50,969 nt of DNA from Streptomyces boluensis (GTDB lineage: Bacteria > Actinomycetota > Actinomycetes > Streptomycetales > Streptomycetaceae). Positions 41,810 to 50,611 of the stretch are shown one piece after another. The notes beneath the pieces are model-generated. The model was not told where the DNA came from, made no database searches, and saw only the letters and a program-made list of their open reading frames with translations. Position 1 is the stretch's first letter. Every line of letters begins with the position of its first letter. The stretch is taken from assembly GCF_009908195.1 (NCBI RefSeq), contig NZ_JAAAHS010000009.1:1-50969 (forward strand), given 5' to 3'. The position numbers and the translations under genes were made by a program.

Positions 41810-43414
41810 ATGGACCGCAGGACGGACCGCAGCAGTACGGACCGACGCAGAGTCATCACCGCAGGCGCCGCACTGGCGTTGGGCGCGGCCGCGACGGCGT
41901 GCGAGGCCGGACCGGTCGACGACGCGCGCGGCACGGCTCCGGCCGAGGTGGCGGGCACCAGTACCCGGCCGGCCGGCGCCGGGCGCACGCGCCGCCCCGC
42001 GGCCGGGGCCTGGACCGCGTTCGCGAAGGACCTCGACGGCTCCCTCGTCCGCCCCGGCGACAGCGACTGGGCCTCGGCGCGGCAGCTCTACAACACCCGC
42101 TACGACGCCCTGAAGCCCGCGGCGGTCGCCTATGTCGCGCACGAGGACGACATCCGCACCGCCCTGTCCTTCGCGCGCCGCGCCAAGACCCCGATATCCA
42201 TACGCAACGGCGGCCATTCGTACGGGGGTTGGTCCTCCGGCGACGACCGGCTGATCATCGACGTGTCCCGGCTGAAGTCGGTGCGCGCCGCCGCCGGGGC
42301 GGCGACCGTCGGCGCGGGCGCCAAACTCATCGACGTCTACCGGGCGTTGGCCGCCAAGGGCGCCACCGTGCCCGCGGGCTCCTGCCCCTCGGTCGGTGTC
42401 TCCGGGCTCACCCTCGGCGGCGGCCACGGCGTCACCTCGCGGGCCTACGGCCTGACCTGCGACAGCCTCACCCAGGCCACGCTCATCACCGCCGACGGCC
42501 GCCGCCTGGTCTGCTCGGCTGACGAGAACACCGACCTGTTCTGGGCGCTGCGCGGCGCGGGCAACGGCAACTTCGGCGTCGTCACGGAGCTGCGGTTCCG
42601 TACGCACCCGGCGCCGCAGGCCGTCACCGCGTATCTGACCTGGCCCTGGCGGAAGGCGGCCACGCTGCTGAGCGCCTGGCAGAAGTGGGGGCCGGAGCAG
42701 GACGACGAGATCTGGTCCTCGCTGCACCTGGACGCCGCCCCCGGCTCCGCCCCCACGGTCTCCCTCGCGGTGTTCTCGCTCGGCGGCTACGGCGAGCTGC
42801 AGAACGCCGTCGACCGCCTCGCCGACGGCCCCGGCGGCCCCGGCTCCGCCTCCAACGTCTCGCTGAAGCGCCGCTCGTACCTCGACGCGATGGAGGTGTA
42901 CGCGGGGTGTGCGGGTTTCGGTGATGACGCACAGTGTCATCTGCCGGGCTCGACCCCCGGCCGGGACTCGGCCGGCGCGCTCGGCCGCGAGACGTACGCG
43001 GCACGCTCCGACTTCTTCGCCCGCTCGCTCTCCGATGCCGGCGTACGCACCCTGCTCACCCGGCTCGAACAGGTGGAGGGCGGTCCCGGCAGCGTGTCCC
43101 TGACCGCGCTCGGCGGCGCGATCAACCGGGTCGACCCGACGGCGACGGCGTTCACGCACCGTCGGCAGCGGATGCTCGCGCAGTACATCGGGGCCTGGCG
43201 TGCCGGTACTTCGGGCACCGCCGCACGGCGCTGGCTGGACGGCACGCACACCGCGATGCGGCGGTACGCCTCGGGCTCGGCGTACCAGAACTACGCCGAC
43301 CCGTCGCTGAAGGACTGGCGCAGCGCGTACTACGGCCCCGCGGCGGGACGCCTCGCGCGGCTCAAGAAGCGGTACGACCCGGACCGGCTGTTCGACTTCC
43401 CGCAGGCGCTGTGA
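41810..43414 (+). CDS. Secreted FAD-dependent oxidoreductase, berberine bridge-like
   Basis: A 534-residue flavoprotein. H136 (RNGGHSYGG) and C192 (GSCPSVGVSGLTLGGGHG) are positioned for a bicovalent FAD link. The C-terminal BBE domain ends with SAYQNYADPSLKDWRSAYYG and KKRYDPDRLFDFPQAL. The N-terminus DRRRVITAGAALALGAAATAC has a Tat-like motif and a possible lipobox (C31). It oxidises an alcohol, sugar or alkaloid-like substrate; identity unknown. RBS GGGAGG. Confidence 0.92.
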   Translation: MDRRTDRSSTDRRRVITAGAALALGAAATACEAGPVDDARGTAPAEVAGTSTRPAGAGRTRRPAAGAWTAFAKDLDGSLVRPGDSDWASARQLYNTRYDALKPAAVAYVAHEDDIRTALSFARRAKTPISIRNGGHSYGGWSSGDDRLIIDVSRLKSVRAAAGAATVGAGAKLIDVYRALAAKGATVPAGSCPSVGVSGLTLGGGHGVTSRAYGLTCDSLTQATLITADGRRLVCSADENTDLFWALRGAGNGNFGVVTELRFRTHPAPQAVTAYLTWPWRKAATLLSAWQKWGPEQDDEIWSSLHLDAAPGSAPTVSLAVFSLGGYGELQNAVDRLADGPGGPGSASNVSLKRRSYLDAMEVYAGCAGFGDDAQCHLPGSTPGRDSAGALGRETYAARSDFFARSLSDAGVRTLLTRLEQVEGGPGSVSLTALGGAINRVDPTATAFTHRRQRMLAQYIGAWRAGTSGTAARRWLDGTHTAMRRYASGSAYQNYADPSLKDWRSAYYGPAAGRLARLKKRYDPDRLFDFPQAL

Positions 43415-43580
43415 GCGGACGGCGGGGCGGAGCGGGGCGGGCAGCACGGCCGGTGGCCGACGGCAAGCGCTGACCGCCGGTCGAGACCGAGCTCCGCCCG
43501 TACGGCCCCCTCCGCCTTGCCCGGTCGCCGCGGCGGCGTTGCCCTGAAGGTCCACGGACCCCACTCAGGGCAGGACGACC

Positions 43581-44282
43581 ATGACCGGACACGCCGCACC
43601 ACGAATAGCCACCCTCGGCACGCTCGCCGCCGCGCTCCTGCTCGCCGTCTCCGCGCCCGGTGCCGCGGCGGTCGATCAGCCCACGGAACCAGGTGAGTTG
43701 ACGCTCATCGACACCCCGGACGGCCAGGTACTCGCCGACAAGGACGGCAATCCGCTCTACCTCCGCGACGCCGACAAGGCCGACACCCCGGGCTGCACCG
43801 GCGACTGCGCCGCCAACTGGCCCGCCGCGATCGGCTATCCGACGAAGGCCGCGGGCGTCACCGGCGAGACCGCGCAGACCGAGGAGAAGGCCGAGGGCAC
43901 CGAGCAGCCCCAGGTCATCTACGAGACGCACCCGCTCTACTACTTCAAGAACGACAAGCCGAACGAGCCGCAGGGCCAGAACGTCAAGGGCTGGAGCCTG
44001 ATCGGCGCGAACGGCGACGCGGTGAAGCCGGGCAGCGGTACGGGCGAGTCCGTGGCCCCCTACGGTTCGGTGTCCCAGTCCGACGGAGCGTCCCCGTCCG
44101 GCGCGGCAGGCGGCGGCGCCCCGCACTCGGTGCGCAACGCCGCCGACGAGCACCCCGAAGCCGGACCGCTGGCCCTCGGCTCCGCCGCGGTGGCGGCCGG
44201 TGCGGGCACGGTCGGCCTCGCCCTGCTGCGCCGGCGCCGCGAACGGGGCGACGCCTCCGGCCCGGCGGACGGCCCCAGCTGA
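43581..44282 (+). CDS. Secreted lipoprotein_15-type protein with LPXTG-less C-terminal anchor
   Basis: A 233-residue secreted protein. A signal peptide (ALLLAVSAPGAAA) ends near residue 34. The body belongs to the COG4315 repeat family: GNPLYLRDADK followed by CTGDCAANWPAA, then YETHPLYYFKNDKPNEPQGQ and GWSLIGANGDAVK. The C-terminus HPEAG, a hydrophobic helix (PLALGSAAVAAGAGTVGLALL) and RRRR look like a sortase signal but without LPXTG. A class F-type sortase gene follows after 44 bp, which suggests this protein is its substrate. Confidence 0.82.
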   Translation: MTGHAAPRIATLGTLAAALLLAVSAPGAAAVDQPTEPGELTLIDTPDGQVLADKDGNPLYLRDADKADTPGCTGDCAANWPAAIGYPTKAAGVTGETAQTEEKAEGTEQPQVIYETHPLYYFKNDKPNEPQGQNVKGWSLIGANGDAVKPGSGTGESVAPYGSVSQSDGASPSGAAGGGAPHSVRNAADEHPEAGPLALGSAAVAAGAGTVGLALLRRRRERGDASGPADGPS

Positions 44283-44326
44283 ACCGGCACCGCCGTCCGC
44301 CGCGTGGTCCCCGTACCGCGATCAGG

Positions 44327-44974
44327 GTGCTGTTCTCCGCATCGGCGCTGTGTCTGCTGGCCGCGCTGCTGCTGCACCAGTTCCCGTGGCTAGACGGTTC
44401 GGTCAGGGCGGCGGTGACCGCCTCGCTCGCCGATCTCACCTCGGGCGGCACGCGCCGGGCGGCCTCAACTGCCGTACCGGACCCGGCGACCGCGCCCGTC
44501 CGGCTCCGGGTCCCGGCGATCGGTGTGGACGCCGAGGTGCTGCCGCTCGGCCTGGACGCGGGCGGGGCGATCGAGGTGCCGGGGTTCGAGGACGCGATGA
44601 AGGTCGGCTGGTACACGCTCGGCGCCCGCCCGGGTTCCTCCGGCGCCACGGTGCTCGTGGGGCACCGGGACGCACCGGCCGCGCCGCCGCGCCCCGGCTA
44701 CCGGGACGCCGTCTTCGCCCGCCTCGACCGCCTGGTGCCCGGCGACCGGGTGGAGACCTGGAGCGAAGGCGGGCGGACGGTGCGGTTCCGGGTGACCGCC
44801 GTGGACACGTACCCAACGGAGTCCTTCCCGACCCGGAAGGTCTACGGCCCGGTGCGCGACTCGCAGTTGCGCCTGATCACCTGCGGCGGCGCGCTGGGCC
44901 GCGACGGGCACTGGGACTCGAATCTCGTGATCAGCGCGGTACGCGAGACACGCACGGATGCGGCGCCGGAGTAG
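44327..44974 (+). CDS. Class F-type sortase
   Basis: A 215-residue membrane-anchored transpeptidase. An N-terminal hydrophobic helix (about 4-18) leads to the sortase domain with H113 (LVGHRDAP), C186 (LRLITCGG) and R192. GTG at 44327 is the only usable conventional start; the in-frame stretch back to the preceding gene begins with a CTG overlapping its stop (CTGA) and would add a basic N-terminus, so the true start is uncertain. It should anchor a substrate to the cell wall; the preceding gene is the obvious candidate. Confidence 0.9.
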   Translation: MLFSASALCLLAALLLHQFPWLDGSVRAAVTASLADLTSGGTRRAASTAVPDPATAPVRLRVPAIGVDAEVLPLGLDAGGAIEVPGFEDAMKVGWYTLGARPGSSGATVLVGHRDAPAAPPRPGYRDAVFARLDRLVPGDRVETWSEGGRTVRFRVTAVDTYPTESFPTRKVYGPVRDSQLRLITCGGALGRDGHWDSNLVISAVRETRTDAAPE

Positions 44975-45014
44975 CGCCGCCCCGCCGCCGTACGTACGAG
45001 GGACGGCTGACGGC

Positions 45015-45734
45015 TCAGGCCGCGAGGTCGTTCTCGTCGGACTCCGGGGTCGGCTCGGTGCGCGGGCCCGGCAGGCCGAGCGCGCCCGGCACGACGGGGC
45101 CGTGGGCGCGGGCCCGTACCAGGAAACCGGCCCTCGGCGAGCGGGCGACGGCCTTGGTGACGGGGGTGAGCAGGGCCATCGCGATCGGCGCGAGCAGCAG
45201 TGTGACGGCGGTGCCGAGGGCGAAGCCGCCGACGACGTCCGTCGGGTAGTGCACGCCCATGTAGACCCGGCAGAGCCCTTCGAGCAGCGCGAGTCCGATA
45301 CCGATGAGGCCGAACTTGCGGTGGGCGACGAAGAGTCCGACGCCGAGGGCCATCGCGAGCGTGGCGTGGTCGCTGACGAAGGAGAAGTCGGTCTTGCCGT
45401 CGACCAGCACGTCGAGGCCGTCGTGGTCGAGGAACGGGCGGCGGCGCTCCACGAATTCACGGATCGGGATGTTCACGAGGACCGCGATCCCGGCGGCGAG
45501 CGGGGCCCACACGAGGGCGGCGACGGAGGTCTCGGCGTCCGGCCCGCGCCGCACGGTGCGCCAGCACCAGAGGACGAGAAGGATCATGGCGAGAAGCAGT
45601 CCGTACTCACCGACGAAGCCGACGAGCCGGTCGACCCACTCGGGTGCGGCCTTGGCGACGCCGTTGATGTCGTAGAGCAGCCCGACATCGGGGTTCGCTG
45701 TCGAGGTCCCTGGTCCAGCCTCTGGTCCAGCCAT
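45015..45734 (-). CDS. PAP2-family membrane phosphatase
   Basis: A 239-residue integral membrane phosphatase with about five helices. The three PAP2 motifs are present: REFVERRRP (R92-P100), SDH (S121-H123) and RVYMGVHYPTD (R156, H162, D166). It probably dephosphorylates undecaprenyl diphosphate or other lipid phosphates, a role in cell-wall carrier recycling and bacitracin resistance. The ATG with AAGGGG is chosen over an upstream in-frame GTG, whose extension runs through a tandem repeat and is unlikely to be translated. Confidence 0.9.
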   Translation of the reverse strand: MAGPEAGPGTSTANPDVGLLYDINGVAKAAPEWVDRLVGFVGEYGLLLAMILLVLWCWRTVRRGPDAETSVAALVWAPLAAGIAVLVNIPIREFVERRRPFLDHDGLDVLVDGKTDFSFVSDHATLAMALGVGLFVAHRKFGLIGIGLALLEGLCRVYMGVHYPTDVVGGFALGTAVTLLLAPIAMALLTPVTKAVARSPRAGFLVRARAHGPVVPGALGLPGPRTEPTPESDENDLAA

Positions 45735-46076
45735 GGTGCCGTGACCCCTTGTCCTAGTCGCCCACGGGCGCGCGCCTTGCGTGCCCTCGCTCAACCCCCG
45801 TGCCTCAGAGCTGGTCAGTGCTGCTGTGGTTCTCCGGTGCTGATCCACCGGTGATCGGTGCTGATCAAACCGGTGATCGGTGCCGATCCGCCGGTTCTCG
45901 GTGCTGGTGTCTCCAGTCAAGGGAACGACCGGTTCCCCCGTCTACGTTCCACGGTCCACCGAAAGATCACCCAGACGTTATCGAAGAGTGACTCGACGTC
46001 GCAGTTCAGAAGGGCCGCGCAGCGCATGGTTCCAGCCACCCGGACCGCTCTCCGCGCCGCTCGCGCCCTGCTCCCG
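45735..46076. other. PAP2/NlpC gap with tandem repeat and putative SigE-type promoter
   Basis: No gene is supported in these 342 bp. At 45834-45906 a 22-bp unit repeats about three times (GGTGATCGGTGCTGATC-type). On the minus strand GGAAC (45946-45950) and GTC (45927-45929), separated by 16 nt, resemble an ECF (SigE-type) promoter reading towards the PAP2 gene, with a long leader through the repeat. Confidence 0.55.
45834..45906. repeat. 22-bp tandem repeat upstream of the PAP2 gene
   Basis: About three imperfect copies containing GGTGATCGGTGCTGATC. They lie in the 5' leader of the PAP2 gene, upstream of its ATG by about 100 bp. Confidence 0.75.
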
Positions 46077-47075
46077 CTACCGCATCGCGAGCGCCTTCGC
46101 CCCGTCCTCGGTGACCCGGGTCGCGCCGAAGTAGTCCGGGGTGTCGATGGCCGTGAAGCGGATGACGGCACCGGTGCGCGGGGCGTCGATCATGTACCCG
46201 CCGCCGACGTAGATCCCGACGTGCCGGATGGCCCGCGAATTGCTCAGGTCGTCCGAGAAGAACACGAGGTCGCCGGGGAGCAGTTCCTCCCGCTTGGGGT
46301 GCGGCCCCGCGTTGTACTGGTCGTTGGCGACCCGCGGCAGCTCCACCCCGACCGTGTTGTACGCGGCCTTGGTGAGCCCGGAACAGTCGAACCGCCCGCC
46401 GTCCTCGGGCGTCCCGTCGCCGCCCCACAGATAGGGCTCGCCCAGGTGGTCCTGCGCGAAGGAGATCGCCGCGGCGGCCTGCTTCGAGGGGTCGACCCGG
46501 CCCACTGGGCGGGCGAAGCTGTCCGACAGATCGGTGATCGTCTTCACGTAGTTCTGCGTCTCGCGGTACGGCGGCACGCCCCCGTACTTGATCACCGCGT
46601 ACGCGCCCGCGTTGTACGCGGCGAGCATGTTGTGCGTCGGATCGCCGGGGGCGTCCTTCACGTATCCGGCCAACTTGCAGTCGTACGAGGCGGCTGACGG
46701 AATCGCGTCGGCGGGGTCCCAGATGTTGCGGTCGCCGTCCTTGTCGCCGTCGACGCCGTGGGCGGCCCAGGTGCCGGGGATGAACTGGGCGATACCGCGC
46801 GCGTCGGCGGGGCTCTCCGCGGTCGGGTCCCAGCCGCTCTCCTGGTACAGCTGCGCGGCGAGCAGCGCCGGGTTGATGGCGGGGCAGAGGGTGCCCCACT
46901 TCTGCACCAGCGACTGGTACGCGGCGGGCACCGCGCCCTTGGCGAGACCCACGGCTCCCTTGCCCGCCCCGCCGGCCATGCCACCCGCCGTCATGTACGT
47001 ACCGACGACGAGCAGCGCCACAAAGCTGAGGGCGAGCCCGAACCCGACTCCTGAGACGACCCAGACTTTACGCAC
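46077..47075 (-). CDS. Bifunctional peptidoglycan hydrolase: lytic transglycosylase plus NlpC/P60
   Basis: A 332-residue membrane-anchored or secreted cell-wall enzyme. N-terminal hydrophobic helix (5-27), then a transglycosylase domain (about 60-175) with catalytic E79 in YQESGW and AYNAG, then NlpC/P60 (about 200-332) with C231 (FDCSGL), H285 (RHVGIYVG) and probably D297. It would cleave glycan strands and stem peptides. GTG start at 47075. A similar enzyme is SCO4132 (recalled). Confidence 0.92.
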   Translation of the reverse strand: MRKVWVVSGVGFGLALSFVALLVVGTYMTAGGMAGGAGKGAVGLAKGAVPAAYQSLVQKWGTLCPAINPALLAAQLYQESGWDPTAESPADARGIAQFIPGTWAAHGVDGDKDGDRNIWDPADAIPSAASYDCKLAGYVKDAPGDPTHNMLAAYNAGAYAVIKYGGVPPYRETQNYVKTITDLSDSFARPVGRVDPSKQAAAAISFAQDHLGEPYLWGGDGTPEDGGRFDCSGLTKAAYNTVGVELPRVANDQYNAGPHPKREELLPGDLVFFSDDLSNSRAIRHVGIYVGGGYMIDAPRTGAVIRFTAIDTPDYFGATRVTEDGAKALAMR

Positions 47076-47153
47076 GACTCAACCCTCCCCCACACGGCCG
47101 GGGTTCACCGCTATTTCCGGCATGTGACGCCCCGTCACCCCACTGAACCCCGG

Positions 47154-48917
47154 TCAGCCCACGCGGAAGCCGTGGCACGAGATGCTCGCGTAGTCCGTGG
47201 GGCTGCCCTTCACATGGTAAAAGAGCACGGTCCAGTCGCCGGGGTCGTTCTCGACCGGGATGCTGGGCCAGACCTTGCCCGCGGCGTGGCTCTCGAAGTC
47301 GTCGGGGTAGGTCAGTTCGACCCACCCTCCGGTCTTCCAGTACTTGTAGATGTCGACCGGCTTGCTGGTGTAGCCGATCGTCTTGTTCTCCGACCCGGAG
47401 GAACGCCCGGTCTCGATGTCGATGTCGTGCTCGGGCTTCACGCCGACGGAGACGTAGTACGGACCGGGCTTCTTCTGCTCCAACTCGGCGTATTTGATAC
47501 GCATTTGGATCTTCACCCGGCCGGAGACGGTGGCGCTCCCCGGGTCGTCGGCGTCGGTCGCGCCGACCTGCAGGTCGGCGCCGGGCGCCCGTTCCTCGGA
47601 GATCTGGCTGCACTGGCCGACGCCGTGCGAGGCCTGCATCTCGTTCTCCGAGAGGGTCCAGAAGTCGCGGTTGATCCGGTCGTTCTCGATGTACGCGGGC
47701 GGCTTCCCGGTGGCTCCGCCCGAGGCCTTGTCCGACGGCGTCTTCGACGTGCCGCCGCCCTTGCCCGCCTCCGTGCCCTTCCCGCCCTCGTCGCCGGGGA
47801 GCAACTGCACGACCAGGGCGGTGGCGAGGCCCGCGACCAGGGTGGCCGTGCCGAGCCCGAGCCAGAGCCCGCGGCGCGAGCGGCCCCGCGCGGCGACGGC
47901 CTGGACGTCAGGGGCCAGCGTCGGCACGTACCCGGCACCGACGGTCGGCCGCTGGACGGGCCCGGCACCGACAGTGGGCTGCGCGGGCGTCGGTGCGGGC
48001 GTCGGTGCGCCGTGCCCCTGCGGTACGAGCCCGGCGGCCACGGCGGTCGGCAGGTCGCGCGGGGCGGCCGAGCCGAGCTCCGCGAGGCCGACGTAGAACG
48101 GGCTCCCGGTGAGCGTGGCGGTGACGCGGCAGCGCCGGATGATCTCGGCGGGCTCGGGCCGGTCGGCGGGTTCCTTCGCGGCGCACTCCGTGATGAGTGC
48201 CGCCAGAGCGGGCTCCACGCCGTCCACGTCGATGGGCTCGTGGACGGCCCGGTACGACACCGCGTCCATCGGCCCCGAACCGAACGGCGGCCGTCCCGTC
48301 GCCGCGTACGCGAGGGTCGCGCCCAGGGCGAACACATCGGCGGCGGCGCCCACTTCATTGCGCATCAGCACTTCGGGCGCGGTGAAACCGGGGGTGCCGG
48401 GGGCGACTCCGGTGCGGGTCAGGGCGGTGTGCTCGGCGCCGCGCGCGATACCGAAGTCGATGAGCTGCGGGCCCCGCTCCGACAGGATGATGTTCTGCGG
48501 CTTGAGGTCGCGATGCGTGACCCCGTACGCGTGCACACTGGCCAGCGCCTCCGCCAGGGCGGCGAAGAGACCCTGGCAGGCCTCGGCGGGGAACGCGCCC
48601 CGCCCCGCCACCGCCCCGCTCAACGTCGGCCCCGCCACGTACTCCGTGGCCAGCCAGAGCGGCACCGTGTCCAGGGACGCGTCGATCAGGTTCGCCGTGT
48701 ACGCGCTGCGCACCGCGCGTACCGTCTCCGCCTCCCGGCGGAAGCGGGCCAGCGCCTCCGGGTGCTCGATGATCTCGTCCCTGATGACCTTGAGGGCGAC
48801 GAGCAGGCCACCCGGCGAACGGCCGAGGTACACCTGCCCCATGCCGCCCGCGCCAAGGCGGGCGAGAAGGGTGTGAGCACCTATGTGTGCCGGGTCCTGA
48901 GGCTTGAGCGCGTCCAC
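47154..48917 (-). CDS. Membrane Ser/Thr protein kinase (PASTA-less)
   Basis: A 587-residue Hanks-type kinase. Glycine-rich loop LGAGGMGQVY, K43, HRDLKPQN (D137) and DFG (D154) are intact, so it is active. A Pro/Thr-rich linker leads to one transmembrane helix (about 351-373) and an extracellular domain of about 180 residues (NDRINRDFWTLSENEMQASHGVG and onwards) with no recognised ligand domain. GTG at 48917 is preferred; the longer in-frame extension is Pro-rich and improbable. It lies behind the transglycosylase gene on the same strand, separated by 78 bp. Confidence 0.93.
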   Translation of the reverse strand: MDALKPQDPAHIGAHTLLARLGAGGMGQVYLGRSPGGLLVALKVIRDEIIEHPEALARFRREAETVRAVRSAYTANLIDASLDTVPLWLATEYVAGPTLSGAVAGRGAFPAEACQGLFAALAEALASVHAYGVTHRDLKPQNIILSERGPQLIDFGIARGAEHTALTRTGVAPGTPGFTAPEVLMRNEVGAAADVFALGATLAYAATGRPPFGSGPMDAVSYRAVHEPIDVDGVEPALAALITECAAKEPADRPEPAEIIRRCRVTATLTGSPFYVGLAELGSAAPRDLPTAVAAGLVPQGHGAPTPAPTPAQPTVGAGPVQRPTVGAGYVPTLAPDVQAVAARGRSRRGLWLGLGTATLVAGLATALVVQLLPGDEGGKGTEAGKGGGTSKTPSDKASGGATGKPPAYIENDRINRDFWTLSENEMQASHGVGQCSQISEERAPGADLQVGATDADDPGSATVSGRVKIQMRIKYAELEQKKPGPYYVSVGVKPEHDIDIETGRSSGSENKTIGYTSKPVDIYKYWKTGGWVELTYPDDFESHAAGKVWPSIPVENDPGDWTVLFYHVKGSPTDYASISCHGFRVG

Positions 48918-49115
48918 CGGCGCAAGGCTTCCACACCTGGTCCGGCCTGCGGCGACCGGTTGCCCAGTTGTGATCAACTCCGGACATGGACAGGGGTTCG
49001 GGGCGCGGGCCGGGCACGGGTACGTCAACCGCCGCTCCTGCTCGTCCAGTTGAGGCGTACGGGTCGGCCGTGCAGGGTCGTTCCCGCAGAGGGCGCGCGA
49101 GCCGCCCCGCCCCTC

Positions 49116-49151
49116 TCACCCGGGCCCCTCACCCGGGCCTTTCACCCGGGC
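49116..49151. repeat. 13-bp tandem repeat containing the methyltransferase stop codon
   Basis: Three copies with core TCACCCGGGC begin at 49116, 49129 and 49142, spacing exactly 13. The copy at 49142 is the gene's own last codons plus stop (CCC-GGG-TGA on the minus strand); the other two repeat it in the flank. Confidence 0.92.
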
Positions 49152-50611
49152 TCCGGCAGCTCCGCCGGCACCAGCGCGCCCCGCTCCACGAGCCGCGTCA
49201 CCTCCGGCATGGCCGCCTCCGCGAGCCGCTCGGGATCGGCGCCCTCGGCCTCCGCGATCCGGGTCAACTGCTCGCCGAGCGTGGCCTCCCGGCCCGCCCC
49301 GCCGAGCAGGGCGACCGCGAGCGGCGTGACTCTCTCGCTCCAGTTCAGGCCGTCCCCCGGCACCTTCAGGACCTGCCGGGTCAGCTCCCAGCCGGTGCCG
49401 CCGCGCTGGTCGGCCTGCTGCCACAGGGTCAGGCCCTGGCCCGGTACGTACCGGGCGGCGAGCGGGTCGTGCGCGCGCAGCCAGTCCCGGCGGGTGAACC
49501 ACCCGGCGACCTGCGCCCCGGTCAACTCGCCCGCTTCCGGCGAGAGTTCCTCGACCCGTACCAGGGTGTTCCGGTGCCCGGAGCGGCGCACGACGACGGT
49601 GCCCGCGCCGATCGCCTCGATCTTCTGCGTCTCGAACCAGCGCAGCCACGCCTCGCGCTGCCCGAGCGCCTCCTCGCCGCCGGAGAGCTCCAGCCACTGG
49701 TCGACGTAGGGCACGACCCCGGTGACGGACCGCTGCACGATCCACGCGTCGAGCCCGGCGCCCTGCGGGATCCACCCGCCGACCCGCTCGCGCCAGTCCT
49801 CCCCGGCCCGGTGCACCCAGTGCGCCCGGAACTGCAGATGCCCGCCCTCGGTCAGCAACTCCCCGGCCGACCCGGCGAGTTCCGCGCACAGCGCGTCCCC
49901 CGGCCGCCCGGAGTCCCGGTGCTCGCTGTGCACGGTGCCGGGGCCCACCGCGTACGGCGGGTTGCTCACCACCAGGTCGAAGCGGCGCCCGGCGACCGGC
50001 TGGGCCATGTCGCCCTGCAGGATCTCCCAGTCGAACCCGTTGAGCGCGGCCGTGGTCGCCGCGAACCGGGCGGCGCGCGGCGACAGATCGGTCGCGGTCA
50101 CCCGCTCCGCCTGCCCGCTCAGGTGCAGCGCCTGCACCCCGCCGCCGGTGCCCAGATCGAGGGCCGACGCCACCCGGTGGGTCAGCGTGGCCCGCCGCAG
50201 CAGCGTCGCGTCCAGACCGATGGGCGCCACCGCGTCGGCCCGCCGGTCCTGCGGATCGGGCCGCAGGAACGTCGGGAAGTCGGAGATCGCCCACCATTTG
50301 TCGTACGGATGGAGATGCACACTGGCGCGCACGGCGCCGTCGCCGGTGGACTCCAGGAGCGGCACGACGGCGGGCTCGACGTCGTCGAGCGGTACCGCGC
50401 GGCCGCACATGAAAAGCTGGATGAGGACGGCCAACGGGTCGTCCTTGCCGAGCAGTTGCAGGGTCAGCGTGGGGTCGTAGCGGTTCAGGCCCTGGGCGGC
50501 CTCGATCCCGACGCGCGTCACGATGCCCTCCCGCGTGTAGCCGTGGGCCGTCAGGGCGTCCCGCAGGGCGGCGACGGCGGTGGGGGCGATCAGGGGCTGC
50601 GTGGTCATCAT
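49142..50611 (-). CDS. SAM-dependent methyltransferase with NPPY motif
   Basis: A 489-residue methyltransferase. An N-terminal domain of about 150 residues precedes a Rossmann fold with ALDLGTGGGVQALHLS (motif I) and VVSNPPYAV (motif IV, the N-methyltransferase NPPY). A C-terminal domain with winged-helix-like character follows. It may methylate protein glutamine or nucleic acid base amines; target unknown. The stop codon lies in a 13-bp tandem repeat. ATG at 50611 or the next codon. Confidence 0.9.
   Translation of the reverse strand: MMTTQPLIAPTAVAALRDALTAHGYTREGIVTRVGIEAAQGLNRYDPTLTLQLLGKDDPLAVLIQLFMCGRAVPLDDVEPAVVPLLESTGDGAVRASVHLHPYDKWWAISDFPTFLRPDPQDRRADAVAPIGLDATLLRRATLTHRVASALDLGTGGGVQALHLSGQAERVTATDLSPRAARFAATTAALNGFDWEILQGDMAQPVAGRRFDLVVSNPPYAVGPGTVHSEHRDSGRPGDALCAELAGSAGELLTEGGHLQFRAHWVHRAGEDWRERVGGWIPQGAGLDAWIVQRSVTGVVPYVDQWLELSGGEEALGQREAWLRWFETQKIEAIGAGTVVVRRSGHRNTLVRVEELSPEAGELTGAQVAGWFTRRDWLRAHDPLAARYVPGQGLTLWQQADQRGGTGWELTRQVLKVPGDGLNWSERVTPLAVALLGGAGREATLGEQLTRIAEAEGADPERLAEAAMPEVTRLVERGALVPAELPEPG

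Noticed and set aside
45735-45920. N-terminal extension of the PAP2 protein through the tandem repeat
   Set aside because: The downstream ATG has a ribosome binding site and matches the usual start; the extension is repeat-derived and low complexity.
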